The position numbers were made by a program, and so were the translations under genes. Of a stretch of 24,917 bases of DNA, positions 15,612 through 22,974 are shown one piece after another. Source of the DNA: an uncultured Holophagaceae bacterium. Lineage in GTDB: Bacteria; Acidobacteriota; Holophagae; Holophagales; Holophagaceae. The notes below the pieces were generated by a model. That model made no database searches, had not been told where the DNA came from, and saw only the letters and a program-made list of their open reading frames with translations. Within the stretch, counting starts at the first letter, position 1, and the number at the start of each line of letters is the position of its first letter. Location: NCBI GenBank assembly GCA_903890595.1, contig CAITBU010000086.1:1-24917 (forward strand). The letters are read 5' to 3'.

Positions 15612-16148
15612 ATGTCTCGAATCGGAAAGAAGCCCGTGACGCTGCCCAAGGGCGTGAAGGTCACAGTCACCGGGTCTGAGGCTGTCATCGAAGGCGCCAA
15701 GGGCAAGCTGTTCTGCCCGATCCCGAAGGGGATCACCCTCGATGTGCTGGCCGACTCCGTCACACTTCAGCGCGCCAACGAAGAGGCCCAGACCCGTGCC
15801 TATCACGGTCTGACCCGCGCCCTGCTCAACAATGCGGTTGTCGGTGTCACCGATGGCTGGAAGAAGGAGCTGGACATCGTGGGCGTCGGCTACAAGGCTG
15901 CCATGGACGGAGCCAAGCTGCACCTGGAACTGGGCTACAGCCACCCCATCAACTACGAGGCCCCCGAGGGCATCCAGATGGCCGTGGAAAAGAACACCCA
16001 CATCGTGGTGACCGGTACTGACCGGCAGCTCGTGGGCCAGGTTGCCGCCGACATCCGGAAGTTCCGCAAGCCTGAGCCTTACAAGGGCAAGGGCGTCATG
16101 TACACCGGCGAGGTCATCCGCCGCAAGGCCGGCAAGACCGGGAAGTAA
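15612..16148 (+). CDS. rplF: 50S ribosomal protein L6
   Basis: Sits by the sarcin-ricin loop and factor-binding site. 178 residues with the duplicated L6 fold. SRIGKKPVTLPKGVKV opens domain 1, and the C-terminal domain has GVGYKAAMDGAKLHLELGYSH and the PEPYKGKGVMYTGE end. AAGGAATAAACC precedes the ATG. Confidence 0.98.
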   Translation: MSRIGKKPVTLPKGVKVTVTGSEAVIEGAKGKLFCPIPKGITLDVLADSVTLQRANEEAQTRAYHGLTRALLNNAVVGVTDGWKKELDIVGVGYKAAMDGAKLHLELGYSHPINYEAPEGIQMAVEKNTHIVVTGTDRQLVGQVAADIRKFRKPEPYKGKGVMYTGEVIRRKAGKTGK

Positions 16149-16157
16149 GGGGAACCT

Positions 16158-16520
16158 ATGGCGAACTCCATCATCATTCGACGCGATAAGACCAAGGCCC
16201 GCATCCGCGGCCGCGTGAGCGGCACCCCGGAGCGTCCCCGTCTCACCATCTACAAGAGCCTGAAGCGCATCTACGTGCAGGCCGTGGACGACACCCTCGG
16301 TGTCACCCTGGCCTCTGCGAGCAGCCTGGAGAAGGACCTGCGCGCTTCTCTGAAGAACGGCGCCAACATCGAGGCCGCTAAGGCCGTTGGTGCGAGCATC
16401 GCCGCCCGCCTGAAGGAAAAGGGCATCACCTCGGTGGTGTTCGACCGGAATGGCTACGTCTATCACGGCCGCGTCAAGGCGCTGGCTGACAGCGCCCGCG
16501 AAGCCGGGCTCCAGTTCTAG
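16158..16520 (+). CDS. rplR: 50S ribosomal protein L18
   Basis: 5S rRNA-binding protein that works with L5 and L25 in the central protuberance. 120 residues. The basic N-terminus and RPRLTIYKSLKRIYVQAVDD are diagnostic, followed by VGASIAARLKEKGITSVVFDRNGYVYHGRVKAL (seen in parts). AAGGGGAA gives the ribosome site, 9 bases after rplF. Confidence 0.97.
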   Translation: MANSIIIRRDKTKARIRGRVSGTPERPRLTIYKSLKRIYVQAVDDTLGVTLASASSLEKDLRASLKNGANIEAAKAVGASIAARLKEKGITSVVFDRNGYVYHGRVKALADSAREAGLQF

Positions 16521-16529
16521 GGGATCGAC

Positions 16530-17054
16530 ATGGCGTATGCAGATGCTAAAGACAACAAGGACTCCCGCGGCTCCGAAGGCGGGGAATTCAAGGACCAGGT
16601 CATCTACGTGGGCCGCGTCACCAAGGTTGTGAAGGGGGGCAAGAACTTCTCCTTCTCCGCGCTGGTGGTTGTGGGCGACGGGAATGGCAAGGTTGGTTTC
16701 GGACTCGGCAAGGCCCTTGAAGTGCCCTCCGCCATCAAGAAGGGCATTGAGAGCGCCAAGCGCAACATGATCCGCGTCCCCGTCTCCCCGAACGGCAGTG
16801 TGCCGCACCCGGTGATGGGCGTGTTTGGCTCCGGCAGCGTGCTGCTGAAGCCCGCACCCGAGGGTACCGGCATCATCGCCGGTGCTGCGGTCCGCGCCAT
16901 CATGGAAGCCGCCGGGATCCACAATGTGATGACCAAGAGCCTGGGCTCCTCCAACCCCCACAATGTGGTTCGCGCCACCTTTGAGGGCCTGAAGGAACTC
17001 ATGGATCCCTACACGGTCCTGACCAACCGGGGTCTCGACCAGGCGGAGGTTTGA
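16530..17054 (+). CDS. rpsE: 30S ribosomal protein S5
   Basis: Part of the mRNA entry channel and involved in decoding fidelity. 174 residues. The dsRNA-binding-like N-terminal half contains RVTKVVKGGKNFSFSALVVV and VGFGLGKALEVP. The C-terminal half has GTGIIAGAAVRAIMEAAGI. The first 20 residues are charged and variable. Spectinomycin-loop residues (VKGGK) look normal. GGGGA precedes the ATG. Confidence 0.98.
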   Translation: MAYADAKDNKDSRGSEGGEFKDQVIYVGRVTKVVKGGKNFSFSALVVVGDGNGKVGFGLGKALEVPSAIKKGIESAKRNMIRVPVSPNGSVPHPVMGVFGSGSVLLKPAPEGTGIIAGAAVRAIMEAAGIHNVMTKSLGSSNPHNVVRATFEGLKELMDPYTVLTNRGLDQAEV

Positions 17055-17055
17055 C

Positions 17056-17253
17056 ATGTCGACTCTCATCGGCAAGCAGGTCGTAGTCACGCTGAAGCGT
17101 TCCATCATCTGCACCACACCCAAGCACCGTGCCTTCATGCAGACCCTCGGTCTGAAGCGGCCCGGCGACACCCGTGAGTGCGAATACACCCCCAACGTCC
17201 ATGGGATGGTCAAGCTTGTCCCGCATCTCCTCGACGTCAAGGTGAAGGGGTAG
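17056..17253 (+). CDS. rpmD: 50S ribosomal protein L30
   Basis: Small large-subunit protein of the bacterial L30 type. 65 residues, slightly longer than the E. coli 59. VVVTLKRSIICTTPKHRAFM and LGLKRPGDTRE match the conserved ferredoxin-like core. It begins 1 base after the rpsE stop, with GGAGG overlapping the end of rpsE, and is followed 3 bases later by rplO. Confidence 0.93.
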   Translation: MSTLIGKQVVVTLKRSIICTTPKHRAFMQTLGLKRPGDTRECEYTPNVHGMVKLVPHLLDVKVKG

Positions 17254-17256
17254 GCC

Positions 17257-17718
17257 ATGAAACTCAACGAACTCAGGCCCGCAGAGGGCGCCACCAAATC
17301 CCGCAAGCGCCTCGGGCGCGGCAAGGGCTCCGGCCTCGGCAAGACCTCTGGTCGTGGCGAGAAGGGCCAGAAGTCCCGCAGCGGCTACCGCAGCAAGCGC
17401 GGCTTCGAGGGTGGCCAGATGCCCCTCGTTCGCCGTCTGCCCAAGCGCGGCTTCACCAACATCTTTGCTCCCGAGACCAAGGAGATCCCCCTCAGCCTCA
17501 TCTCCATCCACTTCCAGGATGGCGAGACGGTCTGCCTGGAGGCCCTCCGCGAGAAGAAGCTCGTCAACAGCCGCGTCGTCAAGATCGTCGTGCTGGCGAG
17601 TGGTGAGCTCACCTCCAAGGTGAACGTGGTCGCCGACCGCATCACCAAGGGTGCCCGCGAAGCCATCCTGGCCAAGGGCGGCACCATCCAGGAGCCCTGC
17701 GTGAAGTCTGCAGAGTAG
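17257..17718 (+). CDS. rplO: 50S ribosomal protein L15
   Basis: Late-assembly protein spanning several 23S domains. 153 residues. The long basic Gly-rich N-terminal extension is clear in RKRLGRGKGSGLGKTSGRG and GYRSKRGFEGGQMPLVRRLP. The C-terminal globular part has the usual VVADRITKGAREAI end. No strong ribosome site lies in the 3-base gap from rpmD; AAGGGG inside the end of rpmD serves. Confidence 0.97.
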   Translation: MKLNELRPAEGATKSRKRLGRGKGSGLGKTSGRGEKGQKSRSGYRSKRGFEGGQMPLVRRLPKRGFTNIFAPETKEIPLSLISIHFQDGETVCLEALREKKLVNSRVVKIVVLASGELTSKVNVVADRITKGAREAILAKGGTIQEPCVKSAE

Positions 17719-17724
17719 CCGGCG

Positions 17725-19080
17725 ATGAGCCGTCTCAGGAACCTCTTCGCCATCCCGGAGCTGCGCAAGCGGCTCCTGTTCACCCTGCTCCTCCTGGCCA
17801 TCTACCGGCTGGGCGTGCACGTCAGCGTGCCCGGGGTGAACGCCGAGAACCTGCAGGCTGCCCTGCGGCAGGGTGCCGGTGGCCTCTTCGATGTCGTTGA
17901 CCTGTTCTCGGGTGGCGCCTTCAAGAAGTTCTCTGTCTTTGCCCTCGGCATCGCACCCTACATTACCGCCAGCATCGTGCTTCAGCTGATGGGGGCCGTC
18001 GTCCCCTACCTGGAGAACCTCCAGAAGAAGGAGGGCGAGGCTGGTCGCCAGAAGATCAACCAGTGGACCCGCTACCTCACCGTGGGCTTGGCCTTTGTAC
18101 AGGGTATGGGCATTGCGTCTCTGGCCCAGAGCCAGAACACACCGGGTCTTGAGGTCGTGACCACTGCGCTCAGCCCGACGGCCTTCCGCCTCCTGGCTGC
18201 GTTCACCCTGTCCGTGGGCACCATCTTCGTCATGTGGATTGGTGAGCAGATCACCGAGCGTGGCATCGGCAACGGCATCTCGCTGCTGATCTTCGCCGGC
18301 ATCGTGGCGGGCCTGCCTCAGGCCCTCACCACCCTCACGGTCATGATTACCCAGTCCCTGAAGAATGCCCCGAACGTCCCACCCCCCGGCATCTTCATCC
18401 TGCTGATCGCGGCGATGATCGTGGTGCTGCTGGCCGTGGTCCTGGTGGAGAACGCCTACCGGCGCATCCCCATCCACTACGCCCGCCGGGCCGACTCGGC
18501 CGGCATGTCCAGCCAGCGCAGCTCCTACATGCCGCTGAAGGTGAACACCGCCGGCGTGATGCCTGTCATCTTCGCCAGCTCCGTGATCTTCTTCCCGGCC
18601 ACCATCGCCCAGTTCACCCGCTGGGAGTGGCTCGCCAAGGCGGCCTCGTACCTGAGCCCCCAGACCCACTTCTGGATCTACACCCCGGTCTTCGTGGGCG
18701 TGGTGATCTTCTTTGCCTTCTTCTACACCAGCATCGTCTTCAACCCCGATGAGACCGCCGAGAACATGAAGCGGTCCGGCGGGTACATCCCGGGCATCCG
18801 GCCCGGCAAGGAGACCAGCATCTTCATGGACAGCATCCTGTCCAAGCTGACCTTCGTGGGCGCCATTTATCTCGCCCTGGTCTCGCTGGTCCCCCTCCTG
18901 ATCACCAACAACATCCAGGGCCTCAACTTCTACTTCGGCGGCACGAGCCTGCTGATCGTGGTGGGCGTGGCCATGGACAGCGCCGCGCAGCTGGAGAGCC
19001 TGATGGTCATGCGGCGCTATGACGGGTTCCTGGAGAAGGGCCGCATCCGCGGTCGTTCCAGCCGCGGAGGTGGAGCATGA
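17725..19080 (+). CDS. secY: Protein translocase subunit SecY
   Basis: Channel of the SecYEG translocon in the inner membrane. 451 residues with ten predicted membrane segments. The first, RLLFTLLLLAIYRLGVHV, is followed by the plug region after VPGV. FALGIAPYITASIVLQLM forms segment 2, GIGNGISLLIFAGIV sits in the middle, and the C-terminal loops carry SGGYIPGIRPGK. The cytosolic C-tail is Arg/Gly-rich. The stop overlaps the adk start by 4 bases (ATGA), a sign of translational coupling. Confidence 0.98.
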   Translation: MSRLRNLFAIPELRKRLLFTLLLLAIYRLGVHVSVPGVNAENLQAALRQGAGGLFDVVDLFSGGAFKKFSVFALGIAPYITASIVLQLMGAVVPYLENLQKKEGEAGRQKINQWTRYLTVGLAFVQGMGIASLAQSQNTPGLEVVTTALSPTAFRLLAAFTLSVGTIFVMWIGEQITERGIGNGISLLIFAGIVAGLPQALTTLTVMITQSLKNAPNVPPPGIFILLIAAMIVVLLAVVLVENAYRRIPIHYARRADSAGMSSQRSSYMPLKVNTAGVMPVIFASSVIFFPATIAQFTRWEWLAKAASYLSPQTHFWIYTPVFVGVVIFFAFFYTSIVFNPDETAENMKRSGGYIPGIRPGKETSIFMDSILSKLTFVGAIYLALVSLVPLLITNNIQGLNFYFGGTSLLIVVGVAMDSAAQLESLMVMRRYDGFLEKGRIRGRSSRGGGA

Positions 19081-19736
19081 GCCTGATCGCAAACATCCTG
19101 CTGGGAGCTCCTGGCTCCGGTAAGGGCACCCAGGCCAAGCGTCTGGTGGAAACATTCTCTTTGACTCACCTCTCAACCGGTGACATTCTGAGAGATGCCG
19201 TCTCGAAAGGGACGGAGATCGGTCTACGGGCGAAAGCCATTATGGCCGAGGGAAAACTGGTGGACGACGACACCGTCAACGGCCTTGTCTTTGCGCGGCT
19301 GCTGGACGAGACCTCCGACGTGCTGTTCGACGGCTATCCCCGCACCCTGCAGCAAGCTCAGGCCCTGGAAGACTTCCTCTCCTCCAAGGGCATGACGGTG
19401 GGACGCGTGGTACTCGTTGATGTCCCCCAGGAAGTGCTTGAAGCCCGCGTGGTTGGCCGGCGTGTCTGCAGTAGCAATGCCTGCGGCGCCATCTACCACA
19501 TGACCTCCAAGCCCCCAAGCCAGTCCGGTGTCTGTGACCTGTGCGGAAGTCCCCTGAAGCACCGATCCGACGACACCTCCGAAGCCTTCCAGAGCCGGAT
19601 GGGCGAGTTCAACTCGACCTTCCAGCCCCTCCTGGGCTTCTACAAGCACCGGCCGAACTTCCAGAGCGTGGATGGCAATCGCGCCCCGGAGCAGGTGTTT
19701 GAATCGCTGCGTCAGGACTTTGGAGAACCCGCTTGA
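19077..19736 (+). CDS. adk: Adenylate kinase, long form with Cys4 zinc lid
   Basis: Interconverts ATP + AMP and 2 ADP. 219 residues. The P-loop GAPGSGKGTQ is at residues 10-19, HLSTGDILR at 31-39 and the DGYPR Arg at 85-89. The long LID domain carries Cys131, Cys136, Cys153 and Cys156, followed by RSDD. The first pair is spaced CX4C, not the CX2C seen in zinc-lid enzymes such as that of Bacillus. Codon bias in the first 60 codons or so is less GC-extreme than in the neighbouring ribosomal genes. It overlaps secY by 4 bases, and its stop overlaps the infA TTG start. Confidence 0.97.
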   Translation: MSLIANILLGAPGSGKGTQAKRLVETFSLTHLSTGDILRDAVSKGTEIGLRAKAIMAEGKLVDDDTVNGLVFARLLDETSDVLFDGYPRTLQQAQALEDFLSSKGMTVGRVVLVDVPQEVLEARVVGRRVCSSNACGAIYHMTSKPPSQSGVCDLCGSPLKHRSDDTSEAFQSRMGEFNSTFQPLLGFYKHRPNFQSVDGNRAPEQVFESLRQDFGEPA

Positions 19737-19951
19737 GCAAAGAAGAAGCCATTGAGCTAGAAGCCACAGTGGTTGAGGCCTTGCCGAACGCGGTCTTCCG
19801 GGTCGAACTGGAGAACAAGCACCAGGTACTGGCGCACATCAGCGGAAAGATGCGCAAGAACTTCATCCGCATCCTTCCAGGCGACAGGGTACTCGTAGAG
19901 GTCACCCCCTACGATCTGACCCGAGGCCGCATCATCTACCGATTCAAGTGA
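19733..19951 (+). CDS. infA: Translation initiation factor IF-1
   Basis: OB-fold factor that blocks the 30S A site during initiation. 72 residues, the canonical length. The start is TTG at 19733, overlapping the adk stop (TTGA), with GGAG about 8 bases upstream. The start is fixed by the conserved SKEEAIELEATVVEALPNAV N-terminus. FRVELENKHQVLAHISGKMR and LTRGRIIYR match the family. It follows adk directly; the map gene that often lies between them is absent. Confidence 0.97.
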   Translation: MSKEEAIELEATVVEALPNAVFRVELENKHQVLAHISGKMRKNFIRILPGDRVLVEVTPYDLTRGRIIYRFK

Positions 19952-19964
19952 GCGAGAGGACACC

Positions 19965-20081
19965 ATGAAAGTAAGGCCCTCCATCAAGAAACTCTGCGAG
20001 CACTGCAAGGTGGTCCGCCGTGAAGGCATTAACCGGATCATCTGCAAGAAGAACCCCAAGCACAAGCAGCGGCAGGGTTAA
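19965..20081 (+). CDS. rpmJ: 50S ribosomal protein L36, zinc-binding form
   Basis: Smallest large-subunit protein. 38 residues, translated directly from the ATG at 19965: MKVRPSIKKLCEHCKVVRR, then a second half ending HKQRQG. Zinc ligands Cys11, Cys14, Cys27 and His33 are all present, so this is the C+ form. AGCGAGAGGA precedes the ATG. The 13-base gap after infA and 9 bases before rpsM match the usual infA-rpmJ-rpsM order. Confidence 0.97.
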   Translation: MKVRPSIKKLCEHCKVVRREGINRIICKKNPKHKQRQG

Positions 20082-20090
20082 GGAGAAACG

Positions 20091-20459
20091 ATGGCACGCA
20101 TCTCAGGAATTGATCTGCCCATTGGTAAGCGCATCGAGATCGCGCTCACCTACATCTACGGGATCGGCCGGGCCAAGGCCCACAGCATCCTGACCCGCGC
20201 CAAGGTCGATTTCGGGACGAAGGTCCGCGATCTCACCGAGGACGAGGTCGGCCGCATCCGCCGCGTCATCACCGCCGAAGAGACAGTGGAGGGCGACCTC
20301 CGCAAGAACATCTCTCTCGACATTAAGCGTCTCATGGACATCGGCTGCTACCGCGGCCTGCGTCATCGGAAGGGTCTTCCCGTCCGTGGCCAGCGCACGC
20401 ACACCAACGCCCGCACCCGCAAGGGCAAGCGACGCACCGTTGCCGGCAAGAAGAAGTAA
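20091..20459 (+). CDS. rpsM: 30S ribosomal protein S13
   Basis: Head protein contacting P-site tRNA and the 50S bridge B1. 122 residues. ARISGIDLPIGKRIEIALTY opens it, with the helix-hairpin YGIGRAKAH and the C-terminal RHRKGLPVRGQRTHTNARTR followed by a Lys-rich tail. AAGGAGA precedes the ATG. First gene of the alpha-type group; no promoter is visible before it, and it appears continuous with infA-rpmJ. Confidence 0.98.
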   Translation: MARISGIDLPIGKRIEIALTYIYGIGRAKAHSILTRAKVDFGTKVRDLTEDEVGRIRRVITAEETVEGDLRKNISLDIKRLMDIGCYRGLRHRKGLPVRGQRTHTNARTRKGKRRTVAGKKK

Positions 20460-20471
20460 GGCGAGGAGCAC

Positions 20472-20879
20472 ATGGCAAAGACCCAGACCCGGACCGCCGG
20501 CAAGAAGGTGGTCAAGAAGAAAGAAAAGAAGAACGTTCCTCACGGCGTGGCTCACGTCCAGGCGTCCTTCAACAACACGATCATCTCCATTTCAGATCCC
20601 ATGGGGAACATGCTGTGCTGGGCTTCCAGCGGCAACCAGAACTTCCGCGGCACCCGCAAGGGCACGCCGTTCGCCGCTCAGGTGGCCGCCGGCATCGCTG
20701 CCGAGGCCGCCAAGGAACAGGGCGTCCGCTCCGTTGACGTCCGCGTCAAGGGTCCCGGCGCCGGCCGAGAGAGCGCCATCCGCGCCCTCAACGCCGCAGG
20801 CATCCAGGTGACCAGCATCCGCGACGTCACCCCCATCCCCCACAACGGCTGCCGGCCGCCCAAGCGGCGCCGGGTTTAA
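20472..20879 (+). CDS. rpsK: 30S ribosomal protein S11
   Basis: Platform protein next to the E-site codon and the Shine-Dalgarno helix. 135 residues. HVQASFNNTIISISDPMGN and the late TPIPHNGCRPPKRRRV are signatures, and the Asn-Gly there is the site of isoaspartate formation in E. coli. The Lys-rich N-terminal tail has about 20 residues. GCGAGGAG precedes the ATG. Confidence 0.98.
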   Translation: MAKTQTRTAGKKVVKKKEKKNVPHGVAHVQASFNNTIISISDPMGNMLCWASSGNQNFRGTRKGTPFAAQVAAGIAAEAAKEQGVRSVDVRVKGPGAGRESAIRALNAAGIQVTSIRDVTPIPHNGCRPPKRRRV

Positions 20880-20894
20880 GAGAGGAGGAGAGAC

Positions 20895-21527
20895 ATGGCA
20901 CGCTATACCGACGCCGTTTGCCGCCTCTGCCGCCGCGAGGGCATGAAGCTTTATCTGAAGGGCGAGCGCTGCTTCAAGGAGAAGTGCTCGTTCGAGACCC
21001 GCAAGGGCAAGCTCCCCGGCCAGCATGGCGCGGGGAAGATCAAGAAGCCTACCGGCTACGCCCTGCAGCTCCGCGAGAAGCAGAAGGTCAAGCGGATCTA
21101 CGGAGTGCTTGAGAAGCAGTTCCGGCACTACTTCGAGAAGGCTGATGCCAAAAAGGGCGTCACCGGCCACAACCTGCTGGGCTTCCTCGAGTGCCGCCTG
21201 GACAACGTGATCTACCGGCTCGGGTTCGCCTCCAGCCGCTCTGCCGCCCGCCAGATGGTCATGCACGGACACGTGCAGATCAACGGCAAGCGCGTGGACA
21301 TCCCCTCCTACCAGGTCAAGCCTGGCCAGGCGGTGGAACTGGGACAGCGCGCCAAGGAGAACGACGGCATCAAGTCCGCTGTCGAGACCTCTGCAGGCCG
21401 GGGCATTCCCAAGTGGCTCTCACTGGATCCCGCCGCCTTCAAGGGGCAGATCCTCGCCGTCCCGACCCGCGAGGACATCACCCTGGATATCAACGAGCAG
21501 CTGATCGTTGAACTGTATTCCAAGTAA
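20895..21527 (+). CDS. rpsD: 30S ribosomal protein S4, zinc-binding form
   Basis: Primary 16S-binding protein of the body, part of the mRNA helicase/entry pore. 210 residues. The N-terminal CRLCRREG with Cys9 and Cys12, and Cys26 and Cys31 further on, form the C+ zinc site. The S4 RNA-binding domain lies around RLDNVIYRLGFASSRSAARQ and GHVQINGKRVDIPSY. A strong AGAGGAGGAG ribosome site precedes the ATG. In E. coli S4 represses the alpha operon at a pseudoknot upstream of rpsM. Here only 9 bases separate rpmJ and rpsM, so that site is not obvious. Confidence 0.98.
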   Translation: MARYTDAVCRLCRREGMKLYLKGERCFKEKCSFETRKGKLPGQHGAGKIKKPTGYALQLREKQKVKRIYGVLEKQFRHYFEKADAKKGVTGHNLLGFLECRLDNVIYRLGFASSRSAARQMVMHGHVQINGKRVDIPSYQVKPGQAVELGQRAKENDGIKSAVETSAGRGIPKWLSLDPAAFKGQILAVPTREDITLDINEQLIVELYSK

Positions 21528-21536
21528 GGGGGCAGG

Positions 21537-22508
21537 ATGCTGAATCTGAGTGATTTTCAAAGGCCGCGTTTCGCTGAGGTGACCCCCGGGTCCCTCACGG
21601 ATACCTACGGGGAGTTCGTGGCCTATCCCTTCGAGCGTGGCTTTGCCACGACCGTCGGGCACAGCCTTCGCCGGGTGCTGCTCAGCAGCATCCAGGGTGC
21701 GGCTGTCACCAACATCCGCATCAAGGGTGTCATGCACGAGTTCACTACCCTTCCCGGGGTGCGGGAGGACATCACCCATGTCCTGCTGAACCTCAAGGAA
21801 GTGCCTTTCAAGCTGCACGGCAGCGAGCCCCAGAAGGTCACCATCACCGCCAAGGGCGAGGGGGATGTCAAATCCGCCGCCATCGCCTGCACCCACAACG
21901 TGGAAGTCATGGATACCAACATCCATATCGCCACGCTGGGGGAAGAAGGCGAGCTCGAGATCGAGATGATGGTTGCCATGGGCCGGGGTTTCGTCACCGC
22001 CGACCGCAACCACAATGAAAGCCTCAGCCTCGGGTTCATCCCGATGGATGCGAACCACAGCCCCATCCTACGGGTCAACTACATCGTCGAGCCTGCCCGC
22101 GTGGGCCAGAGCACCGACTTTGAGAAGCTCACCCTGCAGGTGTGGACCAATGGCACCATCAGCCCCAAGGAAGCCGTTTCCGATGCGGCCCTCATTCTGC
22201 GTGAGCACTTCTTCGTGTTCGCCCGTCAGGACGAGGACTTTACGGAGACTGAAGGCATCGCTGCCACCCTCGGCATTGAGGCCGCCAACACCTGGCTGGG
22301 CAAGTCCGTCGAAGAACTCGAACTCTCCGTCAGAGCCAACAACTGTCTGCGCAACGCGAACATCACCACGATCGGCGAGCTGGTTCAGCGCACCGAAGCC
22401 GAGTTGATGAAAACCAAGAACTTCGGCAAAAAGTCGCTCCAGGAGATCAAGGACGAGCTCGCTCGTATCGGCCTCTCCCTCGGAATGCGCCTTGAGCAGG
22501 AAGTGTAA
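21537..22508 (+). CDS. rpoA: RNA polymerase subunit alpha
   Basis: Dimer scaffold for RNA polymerase assembly and contact site for UP elements and activators. 323 residues. The N-terminal domain has EFVAYPFERGFATTVGHSLR with the RRVLLSS helix. The C-terminal domain spans about 250-323, with LELSVRANNCL, where Arg266 corresponds to the DNA-contacting Arg265 of E. coli. The end NFGKKSLQEIKDEL-x-RIGLSLGM is typical. GGGGG-CAGG precedes the ATG. Confidence 0.98.
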   Translation: MLNLSDFQRPRFAEVTPGSLTDTYGEFVAYPFERGFATTVGHSLRRVLLSSIQGAAVTNIRIKGVMHEFTTLPGVREDITHVLLNLKEVPFKLHGSEPQKVTITAKGEGDVKSAAIACTHNVEVMDTNIHIATLGEEGELEIEMMVAMGRGFVTADRNHNESLSLGFIPMDANHSPILRVNYIVEPARVGQSTDFEKLTLQVWTNGTISPKEAVSDAALILREHFFVFARQDEDFTETEGIAATLGIEAANTWLGKSVEELELSVRANNCLRNANITTIGELVQRTEAELMKTKNFGKKSLQEIKDELARIGLSLGMRLEQEV

Positions 22509-22517
22509 GGAGCACCC

Positions 22518-22910
22518 ATGCGTCACAACGTTTCCGGCAAGCGCCTGGGCCGCACCACCAACCAGCGCAAAGCCCTCATGAAGAACCTCGCGACCGCTCT
22601 GATCCAGTGCGAGCGCATCGAGACCACACTGGTGAAGGCCAAGGAGCTTCGCAGCTTCGTGGAACCCTTCATCACGCTGGCCAAGGTCGATAACGTCGCC
22701 AACCGACGCATAGCCATGGCCCGCCTCGGCAGCAAGGACGCGGTCCAGAAGCTCTTCGGAGCTGACTTCCGCGTGCGCTTCGAGAACCGTCCCGGCGGCT
22801 ACACCCGCATCCTCAAGACGTCCCATCGCCTCGGCGATGCGGCCGACATGGCCCTCATTGAGTTCGTGGACTACACCCTCCCCGAGCCCAAGGCCGAGGA
22901 AGCTGAGTAG
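22518..22910 (+). CDS. rplQ: 50S ribosomal protein L17
   Basis: Exit-tunnel-side protein of the large subunit. 130 residues. MRHNVSGKRLGRTTNQRKAL is the family N-terminus, and RIETTLVKAKELRSFVEPFI and GGYTRILKT follow. AAGGAG lies in the 9-base gap after rpoA. Last gene of the ribosomal run, closed by a strong terminator 14 bases after its stop. Confidence 0.98.
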   Translation: MRHNVSGKRLGRTTNQRKALMKNLATALIQCERIETTLVKAKELRSFVEPFITLAKVDNVANRRIAMARLGSKDAVQKLFGADFRVRFENRPGGYTRILKTSHRLGDAADMALIEFVDYTLPEPKAEEAE

Positions 22911-22924
22911 CTCGTCACAAACCC

Positions 22925-22958
22925 AGAAAAACGCCCCGGGAGACCGGGGCGTTTTTCT
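22925..22958. terminator. Bidirectional intrinsic terminator after rplQ
   Basis: A 15-base perfect stem, AGAAAAACGCCCCGG and its complement, around a GAGA tetraloop. The T5 run on the right ends rplQ transcripts and the A5 run on the left ends the convergent kinase transcripts. A further CTGAGGGG/CCCCTCAG inverted repeat at 22962-22978, overlapping the kinase stop codon, may reinforce termination on the minus strand. Confidence 0.92.
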
Positions 22959-22974
22959 GCCCTGAGGGGACCCC

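Noticed and set aside
15594..19176. 582- and 725-codon ORFs on the minus strand opposite rplF-adk
   Set aside because: They cross several confirmed genes, show shadow composition and have no recognisable domain.
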